A DNA stretch of 64,000 nt from Antrihabitans stalagmiti (GCF_016482825.1 NZ_JAEMNV010000006.1:186001-250000), one strand, 5' to 3'. Numbered from the stretch's first letter, positions 36,104 to 44,866 are shown. Notes: generated by a model from the letters alone, not told the origin. Translations and numbers: made by a program.

Positions 36104-37408
36104 CTACTTGGGTTCGTCGAACAATGTCTGTTCGGCCGGGTTGGGGAAGAGCTCCAACTGCCGCGGCGTGCGAATCCGTCCGATCCGTTCGTGTGTGATC
36201 GGCTGCGTGAGCAATCGCATTGCAGCGGCGAGCGATTCCGACGTGCGACTCCACGCATTGGCCTCGTGATCGCAGGACCGCGCCTCGTCGAGATCTGCGT
36301 GGCGGCGCGCGACCAGCGCCGATTCGCGCCAGGTACCAACCTGCTCGGTACAGATCTGCAGATAGGCCGACGCTGTGTCTTTGTCGTGTCCGCAGGCCAT
36401 CGCCACAATCGCTGGGTCGAGCCCGAAACCTTCTGGATCGAGTTCGAGTATCGCCAACAGTGGCGCGGGTAGCGGATCCATCGACGAGACCTCGGGGCTG
36501 ACGAAATCCTCGCCCATCGAGCACAATTCGCCACCCAACTCGTGCGCGAGCTCAGCGTCGACCGAGCGTAGGAACCTGCAGAAATGGTCGACCATCTCGT
36601 AAAAGAACTGCGGCACAAAGGGATAGCCGGAGATATCGATGGTGGCGTGGACGCGGTCTTTGGTGAACGTGAAGCGGATGTACTGCCAACGACGATTCAG
36701 GTCGAGGATCGCAACCGCAGCGCGGGCCTTGCTGCCGACCTTGTGCACGATCGGTGCCCACAGTTCGACCTCGGGCGTGTCCGGATGAACGTACGTGAAC
36801 AGCACCATGTTGTTGACGTAGACGAACGCGTCGCCGTCTTCGTCGCGGTCGGCCGGCACGTTGTGGATTGCCAACGTCTGGTCTACCAGTGATCGCAGAT
36901 GCTTCTGATCCCACGCAGGGATGGCTGCGAGAGGCGGCAAGCCGGCCGGTTCGGGGACTGCTGCGGAGACGCCCAACGCCGACGTAACGTCGTCGCTGCC
37001 GACAACAACTCGGATGAACGCCGGATGCGACACATTCCAAATCTCGCGTAGGGCGCGAACGGCCATGATCGCCATTCTGTCGGCGGCGGTGGCGTCGAAG
37101 TCCGCGAAAAATGCCGGCGAGCCCTGTGGTCCCGATGCGGGCGGCTGCCACCCGAGCTGGACGAGCAACGCCTCGTCACCCCCGTTCAGCTGACGATTGT
37201 CAGGCAGGAAGGCGTTCGACGGCACTTCGCAACGCACGAGGCCGCCACCCCAGCCGAGGAACTGAACGCATGGTCCGCCCTGCTCGAAGGCGGTTTCGAC
37301 CACAAGCAGATCGTCGTCGACCATCGAGGCAACGCGGTCGGCGAGTTGCCGTCGGAACAGCGTCCAGGCGTGGGCAACTTCGTGGTCGAAACTCGCAACG
37401 TCGGCCAT
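36104..37408 (-). CDS. TY-Chap domain (YbjN/T3SS-chaperone-like) protein
   Basis: The product is 434 aa from the ATG at 37406-37408. The N-terminal block (LLVVETAFEQGGPCVQFLGWGGG, landmarks FEQGGPCVQFLGW; VRCEVPSNAFLP) matches the actinobacterial TY-Chap domain. A second YbjN-like segment follows near residues 190-290 (VYVNNMVLFTYVHPDTPEVELWAPIV as VYVNNMVLFTYVHPD and VELWAPIV). The C-terminal quarter is helical and Arg-rich. There is no signal or membrane segment. The family is thought to bind peptides, but no client is known. It is divergent from the Ddn-like gene across a region with an inverted repeat. Confidence 0.65.
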   Translation of the reverse strand: MADVASFDHEVAHAWTLFRRQLADRVASMVDDDLLVVETAFEQGGPCVQFLGWGGGLVRCEVPSNAFLPDNRQLNGGDEALLVQLGWQPPASGPQGSPAFFADFDATAADRMAIMAVRALREIWNVSHPAFIRVVVGSDDVTSALGVSAAVPEPAGLPPLAAIPAWDQKHLRSLVDQTLAIHNVPADRDEDGDAFVYVNNMVLFTYVHPDTPEVELWAPIVHKVGSKARAAVAILDLNRRWQYIRFTFTKDRVHATIDISGYPFVPQFFYEMVDHFCRFLRSVDAELAHELGGELCSMGEDFVSPEVSSMDPLPAPLLAILELDPEGFGLDPAIVAMACGHDKDTASAYLQICTEQVGTWRESALVARRHADLDEARSCDHEANAWSRTSESLAAAMRLLTQPITHERIGRIRTPRQLELFPNPAEQTLFDEPK

Positions 37409-37474
37409 GGTGCCCCCATTCAGAGACGAAGCCTGTGGACTCGGGCTTCGATGTTGCTGTCGACGGTAGTGCGG

Positions 37475-37524
37475 GGTACCGACAAGGTCGTTCGAATTTC
37501 CGATAACACAGTACTGTCGGTACC
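37475..37524. promoter_or_regulatory. Inverted repeat in the divergent promoter region
   Basis: GGTACCGACA (37475-37484) and its exact complement TGTCGGTACC (37515-37524) are separated by 30 bp, between the TY-Chap and Ddn-like genes. TGTCGGTACC overlaps the likely promoter of the latter. Such spaced symmetric sites are typical of a dimeric repressor acting on both genes. No regulator gene is adjacent. Confidence 0.4.
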
Positions 37525-37563
37525 GCATACGCCATGTTTCATAAATCGACGAAAGGCACCTCG

Positions 37564-38007
37564 ATGGCGCTTCAGGACAAAGTTATGGACATCAGCGTGA
37601 AAGGCATGAACCTCGGGCACCGATTCATCCGAGGAATCACGGGCGGCCGAGTGCTGTCGAGCGTGAGCGGCATGCCGGTGGTCGAACTGCGCACGATCGG
37701 CCGCAAGTCGGGTCAGCAGCGGTCCTGCCTTCTGACGGCACCTATCCACGACGAGAACCGGACCGTCGTCATCGCGTCGAAGGGTGGGGACGACCGGCAT
37801 CCGGACTGGTACCGCAACCTCGTCGCCGAACCCAACGTCGAAGTTGTCATCGAGGGCACCACGCGGCAGATGCGTGCGCGCACCGCCTCCGCAGCAGAGA
37901 AGAAGGAACTGTGGCCACAGGTCGTGGCGGCCTACAAGTCCTACGCCTCGTACCAGCGCCGCACGGACCGCGACATCCCGGTTGTGATCCTCGAACCGAG
38001 GTCCTGA
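37564..38007 (+). CDS. Deazaflavin (F420)-dependent nitroreductase family protein
   Basis: The product is 147 aa from the ATG at 37564; a further ATG 30 nt upstream is possible. It belongs to the Ddn split-barrel family: 'GMPVVELRTIGRKSGQQRSCLLTAPI' (landmarks ELRTIGRKSGQQR), 'VVIASKGGDDRHPDWYRNLVAEPNVEV' (landmarks ASKGGDDRHPDWYRNL), then 'RDIPVVILEP'. The Lys/Ser/Gly-rich block and the HPDWYRNL block bind the F420 phosphate tail in Ddn. These enzymes reduce quinones or nitro compounds with F420H2, which fits a mycolate actinomycete host. The substrate is unknown. Confidence 0.88.
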   Translation: MALQDKVMDISVKGMNLGHRFIRGITGGRVLSSVSGMPVVELRTIGRKSGQQRSCLLTAPIHDENRTVVIASKGGDDRHPDWYRNLVAEPNVEVVIEGTTRQMRARTASAAEKKELWPQVVAAYKSYASYQRRTDRDIPVVILEPRS

Positions 38008-38035
38008 AGCTCGGTCTCGGTCGTACTATTGGCGG

Positions 38036-39172
38036 ATGGTGAAGGTCCGTCCGCTGCGGTCCGGGCAGCTCGTCTACAACGACATCGGTGACGCCTATCA
38101 AGTCGAATCTGCCATTGCCGAAGGCGGTTTCGGCCAGGCGTATTCGGCGTATCGGATGTCGCGTGATGGGAAGCGGCGCGGAAATCGGGTGTGCCTCAAG
38201 GTCTGCCAAAGCGCGGGTGATTGGCACGGCGAGGCGTTCTTCGGAAAGATCGTGCGAGGCAACCATCGTGCGGTTCAGCTGCTCGATTCGTTCGTCAGCT
38301 CGACCGGTCGCGGCAGCGCGCAAATCCGCCGTCATGTGCTGATCTTCGAGTTTATGGACGAAGGAACGATCGCCGACGCGGTCGACAACAACCAGCTGCC
38401 GTGGAACGAAATTCGCGTCCGCAAAGAGCTAGCGGGCGTCCTCGAATTGCTCGGCCGCATGCACAACGTCGGCATTACCCACCGCGACCTGACACCCGCG
38501 AACGTCTACCTGCGCGACGGTCAGTTGGTGCTCGGTGACTTCGGCATCACGCGTATGACACTCGATCCGAAACATGCTCAGGTAACTGCCTTTACACCCG
38601 CGTATACCCCGAAGAGCGTGTGGTCGAGCCATCGCTGGGGACCCGCCGAAGACGTCTTCCAACTCGGTCTGCTCGCCTGCACACTGTTGACCGGCGAGGT
38701 GTTCAACGCAAGCAAGATCAACGGTATTCGACAACTCGAAGTTGCAGACGATCTCAAATGCTGGATCTGGCACGCGACCGCTGCAAGTGCGAAGAAGTAC
38801 CTCGACGCCTCCGACGCCAGTGCGGCGCTGTCGTCGCTACGGGAGGTGAGCCTGAGCGCTGGACGAGCGCCGAGAACTATTGCGGGACAGAAGGTTGTGT
38901 TCACTGGCAAACTCGACAGGCTCACTCGCGCCGAAGCGACGACGCTCGTCACCAATGCCGGCGCGCAGGTGCAGAGCGCGGTGGGGGACACGACGACGCT
39001 GATCGTGCGTGGTCCGGTGCGAGGAGCGCTCAGCGAATTCGAGGGCCGCAAGTTGTTCGCGGTCCGCGAGCGGCTGCGGTTGGGTCAGCGCATCCGCATC
39101 ATCAGCGGCGGTCAATTGGAGCGAATGCTGCGCGCCGAGCGCATAGGTGTTCAGGTCGAATCGGTCGTCTGA
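38036..39172 (+). CDS. Serine/threonine protein kinase fused to a BRCT domain
   Basis: The product is 378 aa; the ATG lies 6 nt after TACTAT, a leaderless pattern. The kinase domain (about 20-270) has the Gly loop AEGGFGQAY (28-36), Lys55 (CLKVC), catalytic HRD at 149-151 in THRDLTPANVYL with Asn156, and DFG at 168-170. The usual HRDLKP is HRDLTP, so the subdomain VIb Lys is Thr. The APE motif is degenerate. Residues 281-365 form a BRCT domain (GQKVVFTGKLDRLTRAEATT..., ending IISGGQLERML), like that of NAD-dependent DNA ligase. There are no membrane helices or PASTA repeats. BRCT domains bind DNA ends or phosphoproteins, so a DNA-damage-linked kinase is a reasonable guess. Confidence 0.88.
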   Translation: MVKVRPLRSGQLVYNDIGDAYQVESAIAEGGFGQAYSAYRMSRDGKRRGNRVCLKVCQSAGDWHGEAFFGKIVRGNHRAVQLLDSFVSSTGRGSAQIRRHVLIFEFMDEGTIADAVDNNQLPWNEIRVRKELAGVLELLGRMHNVGITHRDLTPANVYLRDGQLVLGDFGITRMTLDPKHAQVTAFTPAYTPKSVWSSHRWGPAEDVFQLGLLACTLLTGEVFNASKINGIRQLEVADDLKCWIWHATAASAKKYLDASDASAALSSLREVSLSAGRAPRTIAGQKVVFTGKLDRLTRAEATTLVTNAGAQVQSAVGDTTTLIVRGPVRGALSEFEGRKLFAVRERLRLGQRIRIISGGQLERMLRAERIGVQVESVV

Positions 39173-39195
39173 GGCTGTAAAGCTATGCACTCGAT

Positions 39196-39248
39196 GGTTT
39201 GGTAACGCATCGCTTACCAAACCTTAGGGGCATAAAGTTTGGTAAGAT
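39196..39248 (+). promoter_or_regulatory. Promoter and palindromic operator of the second Fic gene
   Basis: GGTTTGGTAA (39196-39205) and its exact complement TTACCAAACC (39214-39223) flank an 8-bp spacer. A third half-site, GTTTGGTAAG, lies at 39238-39247. That site overlaps TAAGAT (39243-39248), a good -10 box 6 nt before the ATG at 39255. Binding would therefore occlude the promoter of a leaderless gene. The layout copies that of the first Fic gene but with an unrelated half-site sequence. Confidence 0.65.
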
Positions 39249-39254
39249 GCCGTG

Positions 39255-40469
39255 ATGGCAAACGTTGTGACCCCGTGGCCGCCGGTCACCTTCGAGGAGC
39301 GGCCCTGGACGAGTGCCGCGGGATACGTTTCTCGGACTCAGCAACGGCGTCATGCCGGGCCATATCTCGCTGCCGTGTTGCCGGAGATTGCGGGCGCGGC
39401 CGTTTCCCTGCCACCCGCGTTGACCGCCGAGGCCGAAGAGGCCGCTCAGGAACTGGTCCGATTCGATACGAGTATCTCGAACACGCTGGGTGCGGCAGCT
39501 CAATTGGGCCCGATGAGCGCGGTCCTGTTGCGAACCGAAAGCGCTGCATCGTCGCAAATCGAGAACCTCACCGTTGGCGCTCGTCAGTTGGCGTTAGCCG
39601 AGCTCGGTGAGCATTCGAATCGCAACGCGCGCATAGTCACCGGCAACGTGCGTTCGATGGAAGCCGCCCTCGCGTTGAGTGAGGTCGTCGATGAAGGAAC
39701 AGTGCTCGCGATGCACCGCGCACTGATGGAAGACTCCGATCCTGAAAACGCCGGGCGTTGGCGAACCGAGCAGGTCTGGATCGGGGGCAGCAATATCGGT
39801 CCGCATCGCGCGGCATTCGTGCCGCCGCATCACGAACATGTCAGTCGCGCAATGAAAGACCTGATCGCGTTCGCCGACAGGGACGATGTGCCATCAATCG
39901 CGCACACAGCGATTGTGCACGCACAGTTCGAGACGATTCATCCGTTTACGGATGGGAACGGACGAACTGGGCGCGCTCTCGTCCATGCCATGTTGAGCAA
40001 TCGGCGACTGACCGAACGCGTCACCGTGCCGATATCGGCTGGGCTGCTGACGAATACGGCTGACTACTTTGGCGCGCTGGACCACTTTCGTCAGGGCGAT
40101 GTCGAACCGATTGTTCGGCAATTCGTCGACGCGGTGTTCTTCGCAATCGGCAGCGGTCGAAGGCTGGTCGACGACCTTCGAGCAGTAAGAGACTCCTTCA
40201 ACGATCGACTGACGGCACGCCGAGATTCGGTCGCATGGCGGATCGCCGATGCTGTGATCGGCCAACCCGTAATCAACAACTCGTATGTGACATCCCAGTT
40301 CGGGGTCACTGACGTTGCAGCGCAACGAGCTATCGACAGGTTGGTCGAATGTGGAGTGCTGCGGTCAGGAGCGCAGCGAGCGCGCAATCGGGTGTGGCAG
40401 GCAGATGACGTGCTCCGCGCATTGGACGACTTCGCCGCTCGGATCAGGCGCGTTCCGCCCAGCGCTTGA
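39255..40469 (+). CDS. Fic-domain protein with C-terminal winged helix (second copy)
   Basis: The product is 404 aa. The ATG at 39255 is preferred over the GTG at 39252 because it is the expected transcription start 6-7 nt after TAAGAT. The Fic motif HPFTDGNGRTGRAL (about residue 228) is canonical, so catalysis should be intact. The inhibitory motif SSQIEN (about 97-102) fits [S/T]xxxE[G/N]. The C-terminal ~70 residues are a winged helix (INNSYVTSQFGVTDVAAQRAI, landmarks SYVTSQFGV, AAQRAIDRLVECGVL). The protein probably represses its own gene through the adjacent palindromes. The modified target is unknown. Confidence 0.92.
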   Translation: MANVVTPWPPVTFEERPWTSAAGYVSRTQQRRHAGPYLAAVLPEIAGAAVSLPPALTAEAEEAAQELVRFDTSISNTLGAAAQLGPMSAVLLRTESAASSQIENLTVGARQLALAELGEHSNRNARIVTGNVRSMEAALALSEVVDEGTVLAMHRALMEDSDPENAGRWRTEQVWIGGSNIGPHRAAFVPPHHEHVSRAMKDLIAFADRDDVPSIAHTAIVHAQFETIHPFTDGNGRTGRALVHAMLSNRRLTERVTVPISAGLLTNTADYFGALDHFRQGDVEPIVRQFVDAVFFAIGSGRRLVDDLRAVRDSFNDRLTARRDSVAWRIADAVIGQPVINNSYVTSQFGVTDVAAQRAIDRLVECGVLRSGAQRARNRVWQADDVLRALDDFAARIRRVPPSA

Positions 40470-40482
40470 CCTCGCTACGTGC

Positions 40483-40902
40483 TCACGGAACGAAGAACGT
40501 CCCGAATCCTGGGTACAACCCACCCTCGATGGTCGCAATCACCTGACCGACGCCGGGTTTGATCGTGACCGGAGGAGTCGGTGCACCTGCGAGGGTCGGG
40601 AAAAATGCCACGCCGGAGATGCCGGTTCCGAGGCTGATCCAGCGCACCGAGACGGCGGCTGTCACGGGTCGATCCGGTAACTGGTTGAGTATCGACAGCG
40701 TCGCCGTACCCGGTTCGAATCCCGATGACGCGCCGATGATCGGCGTAGGAAGATCAGCGAAAACGAAGGTCTGCAACTGAAATGGGGTAGCGGCCGGTGC
40801 AGCGGACGCCGCTGGAACGGACGCCAACATCAGGCACGACACTGCAAAGATGGTCGCGAATCCTATGGCCAGCCGCCTGAATAGATCTCGTGACTTTCGC
40901 AT
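40483..40902 (-). CDS. Small secreted protein, unknown function
   Basis: The product is 139 aa. The N-terminus has basic residues (MRKSRDLFRRLA), a hydrophobic core and a cleavage site near ASAAPA, a normal Sec signal. The mature part (about 100 aa) has no cysteine and is rich in beta-type sequence ('GTATLSILNQLPDRPVTAAVSVRW', in part, and 'PPVTIKPGVGQVIATIEGGLY', in part). I do not recognise the family. It is convergent with the Fic gene. Confidence 0.7.
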   Translation of the reverse strand: MRKSRDLFRRLAIGFATIFAVSCLMLASVPAASAAPAATPFQLQTFVFADLPTPIIGASSGFEPGTATLSILNQLPDRPVTAAVSVRWISLGTGISGVAFFPTLAGAPTPPVTIKPGVGQVIATIEGGLYPGFGTFFVP

Positions 40903-41064
40903 AGCTAACGACCGTACGCGTCTGAATGTCCGAATCTAACCCCGCGAACCAAGATCGATACCACCTCGAGACACCGTCGAGAGCGGAGTAACGATCGCCT
41001 GCGTGCCCACGACAGGCGTAGCGGGACGCATGCTCCAATCACGGAGCGGGCAGGGGGAGGCGAC

Positions 41065-42465
41065 GTGGACCGCGAGGCAGCCGAAGTCAGAACGCGGCGA
41101 TGGACGTACGCATTGGCGGGGGTGTCGGTGGTGGCTGTGGCGATCACCGTCGTCGCACTTGCGAACCTGCCAGCCGACGATCAACCCGCGACGGTCTCGC
41201 TTCCGAGGATCACGCCGCTCACGACAACGGAGACATTCGAACCGCCGCCGACGATCGTCACGTCGCCTCCGGCGTATCCGACCGATATCCCGGGATGCGA
41301 CACCGTCGAGCCGCCGGAGACCGGGGAAATGTTCGGGTTCGCAACGTTCGGCGGAGTGGACAGCTACGACAATCCGAAATTCCCTTGGTTTTCGGCAAGG
41401 AAAGCGGTCGCGATGTCGGACGCGCTGAAGTCGGCAATCAAGGCGCCGGTCGAATTGCGCTTTGCAAGTCCGACTCAGTCGCTGCTGTTCGGTCCCATCT
41501 GGGCGCCTGACCCGTCGCAGATACCGCCGGAGTACTCGGACACGGAGTTCGGTGGATCGACATCGGCGTACGGCGACCTTCGTCGTGGCACCGTCGAAGG
41601 AAGTCTGTCGGTTCAGGTGCAGCAAACCACACAGGGTCCGCCGCCGTGTGTTGCGGGTGAAATAACCAGCCGCACAGCGTTTCCGGACGGAGCAATCGTC
41701 GACATCCATGACACGTGGACCGAAAGCGACGGTCGTCGGGCGTTGTCTCGCAACGCAAACGCCTATCTGCCGGACGGAACGTCGGTCTATGCCAACGTGA
41801 CCGACGCACGGCCACTGGCCGAACCGCGTTCCGAACAGCAATACAGCGGTGAACTCCCGCTGACTGTCGATGAGCTGACTTCGCTCGTCCTCACACCCGG
41901 CATCCGGGTCACCGCGCCCATTCCGCCGGAGACGGGACCGCTGCCCGTAAGTTGCTCCAACGGCGGCGATTCGAGGGCGTTGAATCTGACGCGGCAAGAT
42001 TTGGAGCGGCTGAACTCCGCGCTGAACGAGTACTGGCAGCGTGCCCCGATCGATGGAATTGTGTTCGACCGTCCGATCGGGTCATTGCAATTGGGCGATT
42101 ACGACGACAACGAAGCGTGCTTCAGCTTGTCGATCACGTCGCCTGGGCGCGAGAGTGATGTAAATATGAGCATCACGGGTGATCATGAGTTACCCACGGC
42201 ACCAGACGAATACGATCCCAGCTACGACAGCGCGCCCGATGCCACGAAGTTCTTGGCCAACGGCTCGGTGATCACCTACGACGACAGTGAATCGACATCT
42301 GTCTCCATGGGATCCGACGGTGCGGCCGAGAGCCGACGACATCGATCGATCGCCGTCACGTACCCCAATGGAGTGCAGATCAGACTCAGTACAAGCGGCT
42401 CCGGAACGTTGCTGACGTTCGAAGAACTCGAAACCATAGCAACCGCACCGGGATTTCAACTGTGA
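41065..42465 (+). CDS. Membrane-anchored extracytoplasmic protein
   Basis: The product is 466 aa from a GTG at 41065 with GGGAGG upstream. A single hydrophobic segment (residues 13-33, VSVVAVAITVVALANLP) follows Arg-rich residues, so the protein is an anchored or secreted type. A Thr/Pro-rich linker follows. The rest has two similar halves, each with 'SDALKSAIKAPVELRFASPTQS'- and 'LERLNSALNEYWQRAPIDGIVFDRPIGSLQ'-type segments, suggesting an internal duplication. Cysteines are few and paired. The function is unknown. The next gene starts in a GTGA overlap, so the two form an operon. Confidence 0.75.
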   Translation: MDREAAEVRTRRWTYALAGVSVVAVAITVVALANLPADDQPATVSLPRITPLTTTETFEPPPTIVTSPPAYPTDIPGCDTVEPPETGEMFGFATFGGVDSYDNPKFPWFSARKAVAMSDALKSAIKAPVELRFASPTQSLLFGPIWAPDPSQIPPEYSDTEFGGSTSAYGDLRRGTVEGSLSVQVQQTTQGPPPCVAGEITSRTAFPDGAIVDIHDTWTESDGRRALSRNANAYLPDGTSVYANVTDARPLAEPRSEQQYSGELPLTVDELTSLVLTPGIRVTAPIPPETGPLPVSCSNGGDSRALNLTRQDLERLNSALNEYWQRAPIDGIVFDRPIGSLQLGDYDDNEACFSLSITSPGRESDVNMSITGDHELPTAPDEYDPSYDSAPDATKFLANGSVITYDDSESTSVSMGSDGAAESRRHRSIAVTYPNGVQIRLSTSGSGTLLTFEELETIATAPGFQL

Positions 42466-43850
42466 TCACCATGCCGGACCGAACCAAGCTGGCGTTGTTG
42501 GCAGCGGCGATGACCGCTGCACTCACGGTGGCGGCGGCTGTTGTCAGCGTCTCGTACGCCCTGGCCGTCGACGGCCGGCCGGCGACGACCCACATACCGG
42601 GAACGACCGACGCCGCGCCGGGTATCGCGTGGACGCTCGACGCACCGACGTTGCTCGACCACAAATACGCGGCCTTCAGGAACCCGACCGTCCCAACTCA
42701 CTTCGATTCTGGGGAAGCCGGTTTCACCGACTTCGGGGACGTCTTCGTGACCATGGCAGGGCTCCCGAACCACCGATCCGGCAATTTCGATCGCGCCACG
42801 ATGATCGGCGTCGACGCTGAGGATGGCTCGGTGCTGTGGCGGGCCGACGCGGGGTCGATCGGCGGTTGCAGTGAGCGCCCGGCAGCTGGCAAGTTCGTGT
42901 GCTATTCAAGCAGCTTCGAAGACGATCAGATGTTCGTCACGTTCGACCTGAACGACGGCGAAGTGACCCGAACCCCCACGGAATGGGACATTTTCGGCCT
43001 CGACACCTTCGAAGACCGCGTCTACACGATCGAGGGCAACGTCGAAGACAACGACGTCCGAGTGCACGCTGGAACGGTGGACGACCCGGACGCGTACTGG
43101 TCGAAAGCATTCGACATCGGGGCAGGCTGGGAGGAAATCGCATTCGGGAAGACGATCACAACGAAGAACGGTGCTGGGCTTATCGATCTCGGCCGTGCGG
43201 CAGCGGGATTCGAGCTCGAATCGGGTACGCAGACCTGGACCGCTGGATATCCCGACTGCTCCGAGGACGTGACTTTCGCAGGCGACCTGCTGCAGCGGGT
43301 CAGGCGCGACTGCGACGACTACAGCGTGAAAGGCGTCGACCTTCTCGATCCCTCCGGCGAGGTTGTGATCAGCACGCAGCAGCGCTTTACGCAGAGCCTC
43401 GAAGAGGCCGAGCCGACGGACGACTCGGTGCCGATCATCGTCGGCGACAGCGGCTTCGATCGGCGTACGGGCGAAAAGTTGTGGACCAGTTCGTTGCTGG
43501 TCTCGGATCCCGATGGTGACAATCCGAACGGCACAGCCTTCGCGATGTTCGGTGACGTCGTGCTGGTTCGCGATCCGCAGAACCAGTCCGTGTCCGGCAT
43601 CGATGCGCGGACGGGCAATCGGTTGTGGACGCAGGAGGTACGCAGTTCCGACGGCTATGCCTTCGATGGACGAAACGTCGTCGCATTCGACGATCTTCTG
43701 CGAGCCACCGACATCCGTACGGGCGAACAGGCCTGGGAGATTCCGGTGGATGCGATGGTCGAGTCCGACCGAGACTCGCCCAGAATTTTACGCGAAACCG
43801 ATCAGAGCCTCATCTACGCGACCAATGCAACGTTGATCAGTTTGCGGTAG
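42462..43850 (+). CDS. PQQ-like beta-propeller protein, membrane-anchored
   Basis: The product is 462 aa; a GTG overlaps the upstream stop, with an ATG three codons later as an alternative. Residues 8-33 form one hydrophobic helix (LALLAAAMTAALTVAAAVVS), so the bulk is outside the membrane. Several 'D..tG..lW' blade motifs show a PQQ/WD-like propeller: VDAEDGSVLWRAD, DRRTGEKLWTSS, DARTGNRLWTQE, DIRTGEQAWEIP. These folds usually act as scaffolds; no PQQ-dependent active-site residues are evident. It is coupled with the preceding anchored protein, possibly as one extracytoplasmic complex. Confidence 0.82.
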   Translation: MITMPDRTKLALLAAAMTAALTVAAAVVSVSYALAVDGRPATTHIPGTTDAAPGIAWTLDAPTLLDHKYAAFRNPTVPTHFDSGEAGFTDFGDVFVTMAGLPNHRSGNFDRATMIGVDAEDGSVLWRADAGSIGGCSERPAAGKFVCYSSSFEDDQMFVTFDLNDGEVTRTPTEWDIFGLDTFEDRVYTIEGNVEDNDVRVHAGTVDDPDAYWSKAFDIGAGWEEIAFGKTITTKNGAGLIDLGRAAAGFELESGTQTWTAGYPDCSEDVTFAGDLLQRVRRDCDDYSVKGVDLLDPSGEVVISTQQRFTQSLEEAEPTDDSVPIIVGDSGFDRRTGEKLWTSSLLVSDPDGDNPNGTAFAMFGDVVLVRDPQNQSVSGIDARTGNRLWTQEVRSSDGYAFDGRNVVAFDDLLRATDIRTGEQAWEIPVDAMVESDRDSPRILRETDQSLIYATNATLISLR

Positions 43851-43894
43851 GGATGAGGGAGCCCGACAAATCCCCAACAGGACGGACCACCCGC

Positions 43895-44179
43895 ATGATA
43901 ATCGTTGCCGGACATCTTCGTGTCGATCCCGCAGGTCGGGAGGCCTATCTCGATACCTGCCGCGAAGTGGTGGCCCTCGCTCGTGCGGCGTCGGGTTGTC
44001 TGGATTTCTCTTTGACCGCGGATCTGCTCGACGCCGACCGGATCAATATCTTCGAACGCTGGGCGACCGTCGCAGAACTCGCGGACTTCCGGGGATCGGG
44101 CACCGACGGCGACCAGGGTGCCGCGATACTCGATGCCGATGTCCGCGAGTTCTACTACGACCGTGAAGTGAAGCTGTAA
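43895..44179 (+). CDS. Antibiotic-biosynthesis-monooxygenase (ABM) domain protein
   Basis: The product is 94 aa from the ATG at 43895 (MIIVAGHLRVDPAGREAYL). It is a ferredoxin-like ABM fold with 'AASGCLDFSLTADLLDADRINIFERWAT' in landmark form GCLDFSLTADLLD and INIFERWAT. Members range from heme-degrading or quinone monooxygenases to small regulatory proteins. No heme-ligand pattern is obvious. Its stop directly abuts the stop of the convergent hydrolase gene. Confidence 0.85.
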   Translation: MIIVAGHLRVDPAGREAYLDTCREVVALARAASGCLDFSLTADLLDADRINIFERWATVAELADFRGSGTDGDQGAAILDADVREFYYDREVKL

Positions 44180-44866
44180 CTAGCCGAACGCCGCCAACAA
44201 CTCTGCCGACGATGCGACCGCTCCGAATACCCCGCCCTGCATCGTGACCATGTGCAATGCCGCCGCGTGATTCGCCGGATCGGTTGCGCCGGTGCAGTCC
44301 GACAGGATCAGGCACTCGAACCCGCGATCGTTCGCCTCACGCATCGTTGTGTGGACACACACGTCCGTCGTGATGCCGGTGAGGATGATGTTGCGAATTC
44401 CATTGGTACGTAACACCAAGTCGAGATCGGTGGCGTAGAACGCACCCTTACCCGGCTTGTCGATGATCGGTTCACCAGGCAGCGGAGCAACTTCGGGGAC
44501 TATCTCCCAACCTGGTTCGCCCTGAACGAGTATCCGTCCCTGCGGACCGGAACTGCCTATCTCCGCACCGATCTGGGCTGACCGCCACCGCTTGTTCGGC
44601 GGCAGGTCGGACAGGTCGGGGCGGTGCCCTTCCCTCGTGTGAATGATCAGCAGTCCCGCTGCGCGCGCAGCTTTCAGCACGTGCGCGGTCGGCTCCAAAC
44701 CTGCACGGGTGAGCGACAAGTCGTAACCCATCGCGTCGACGTAGCCACCGACGCCGCAGAAGTCGACCTGCCAATCGATGTTGATCACCGCGGTTGCGGC
44801 TGGATCGATGGGTCCGTCGTAGGGCCACTTGTAGGGCTTCGCATCCACAGAACCGAGGGAACTCAT
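44180..44866 (-). CDS. biuH: Cysteine hydrolase, biuret amidohydrolase-like
   Basis: The product is 228 aa and overlaps the permease stop (ATGA). The isochorismatase-fold triad is intact: Asp in [10 protein letters not shown], Lys in [15 protein letters not shown], Cys in [19 protein letters not shown] (shown in part). The blocks [27 protein letters not shown] and KRWRS are those of biuret hydrolase from triazine-degrading bacteria. That enzyme splits biuret into allophanate and ammonia. The NCS1 permease and GntR regulator in the same operon support uptake and breakdown of a nitrogen-rich heterocycle or biuret. RutB-like ureidoacrylate hydrolase is the main alternative. No allophanate hydrolase is nearby. 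Confidence 0.75.
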   Translation of the reverse strand: MSSLGSVDAKPYKWPYDGPIDPAATAVINIDWQVDFCGVGGYVDAMGYDLSLTRAGLEPTAHVLKAARAAGLLIIHTREGHRPDLSDLPPNKRWRSAQIGAEIGSSGPQGRILVQGEPGWEIVPEVAPLPGEPIIDKPGKGAFYATDLDLVLRTNGIRNIILTGITTDVCVHTTMREANDRGFECLILSDCTGATDPANHAAALHMVTMQGGVFGAVASSAELLAAFG

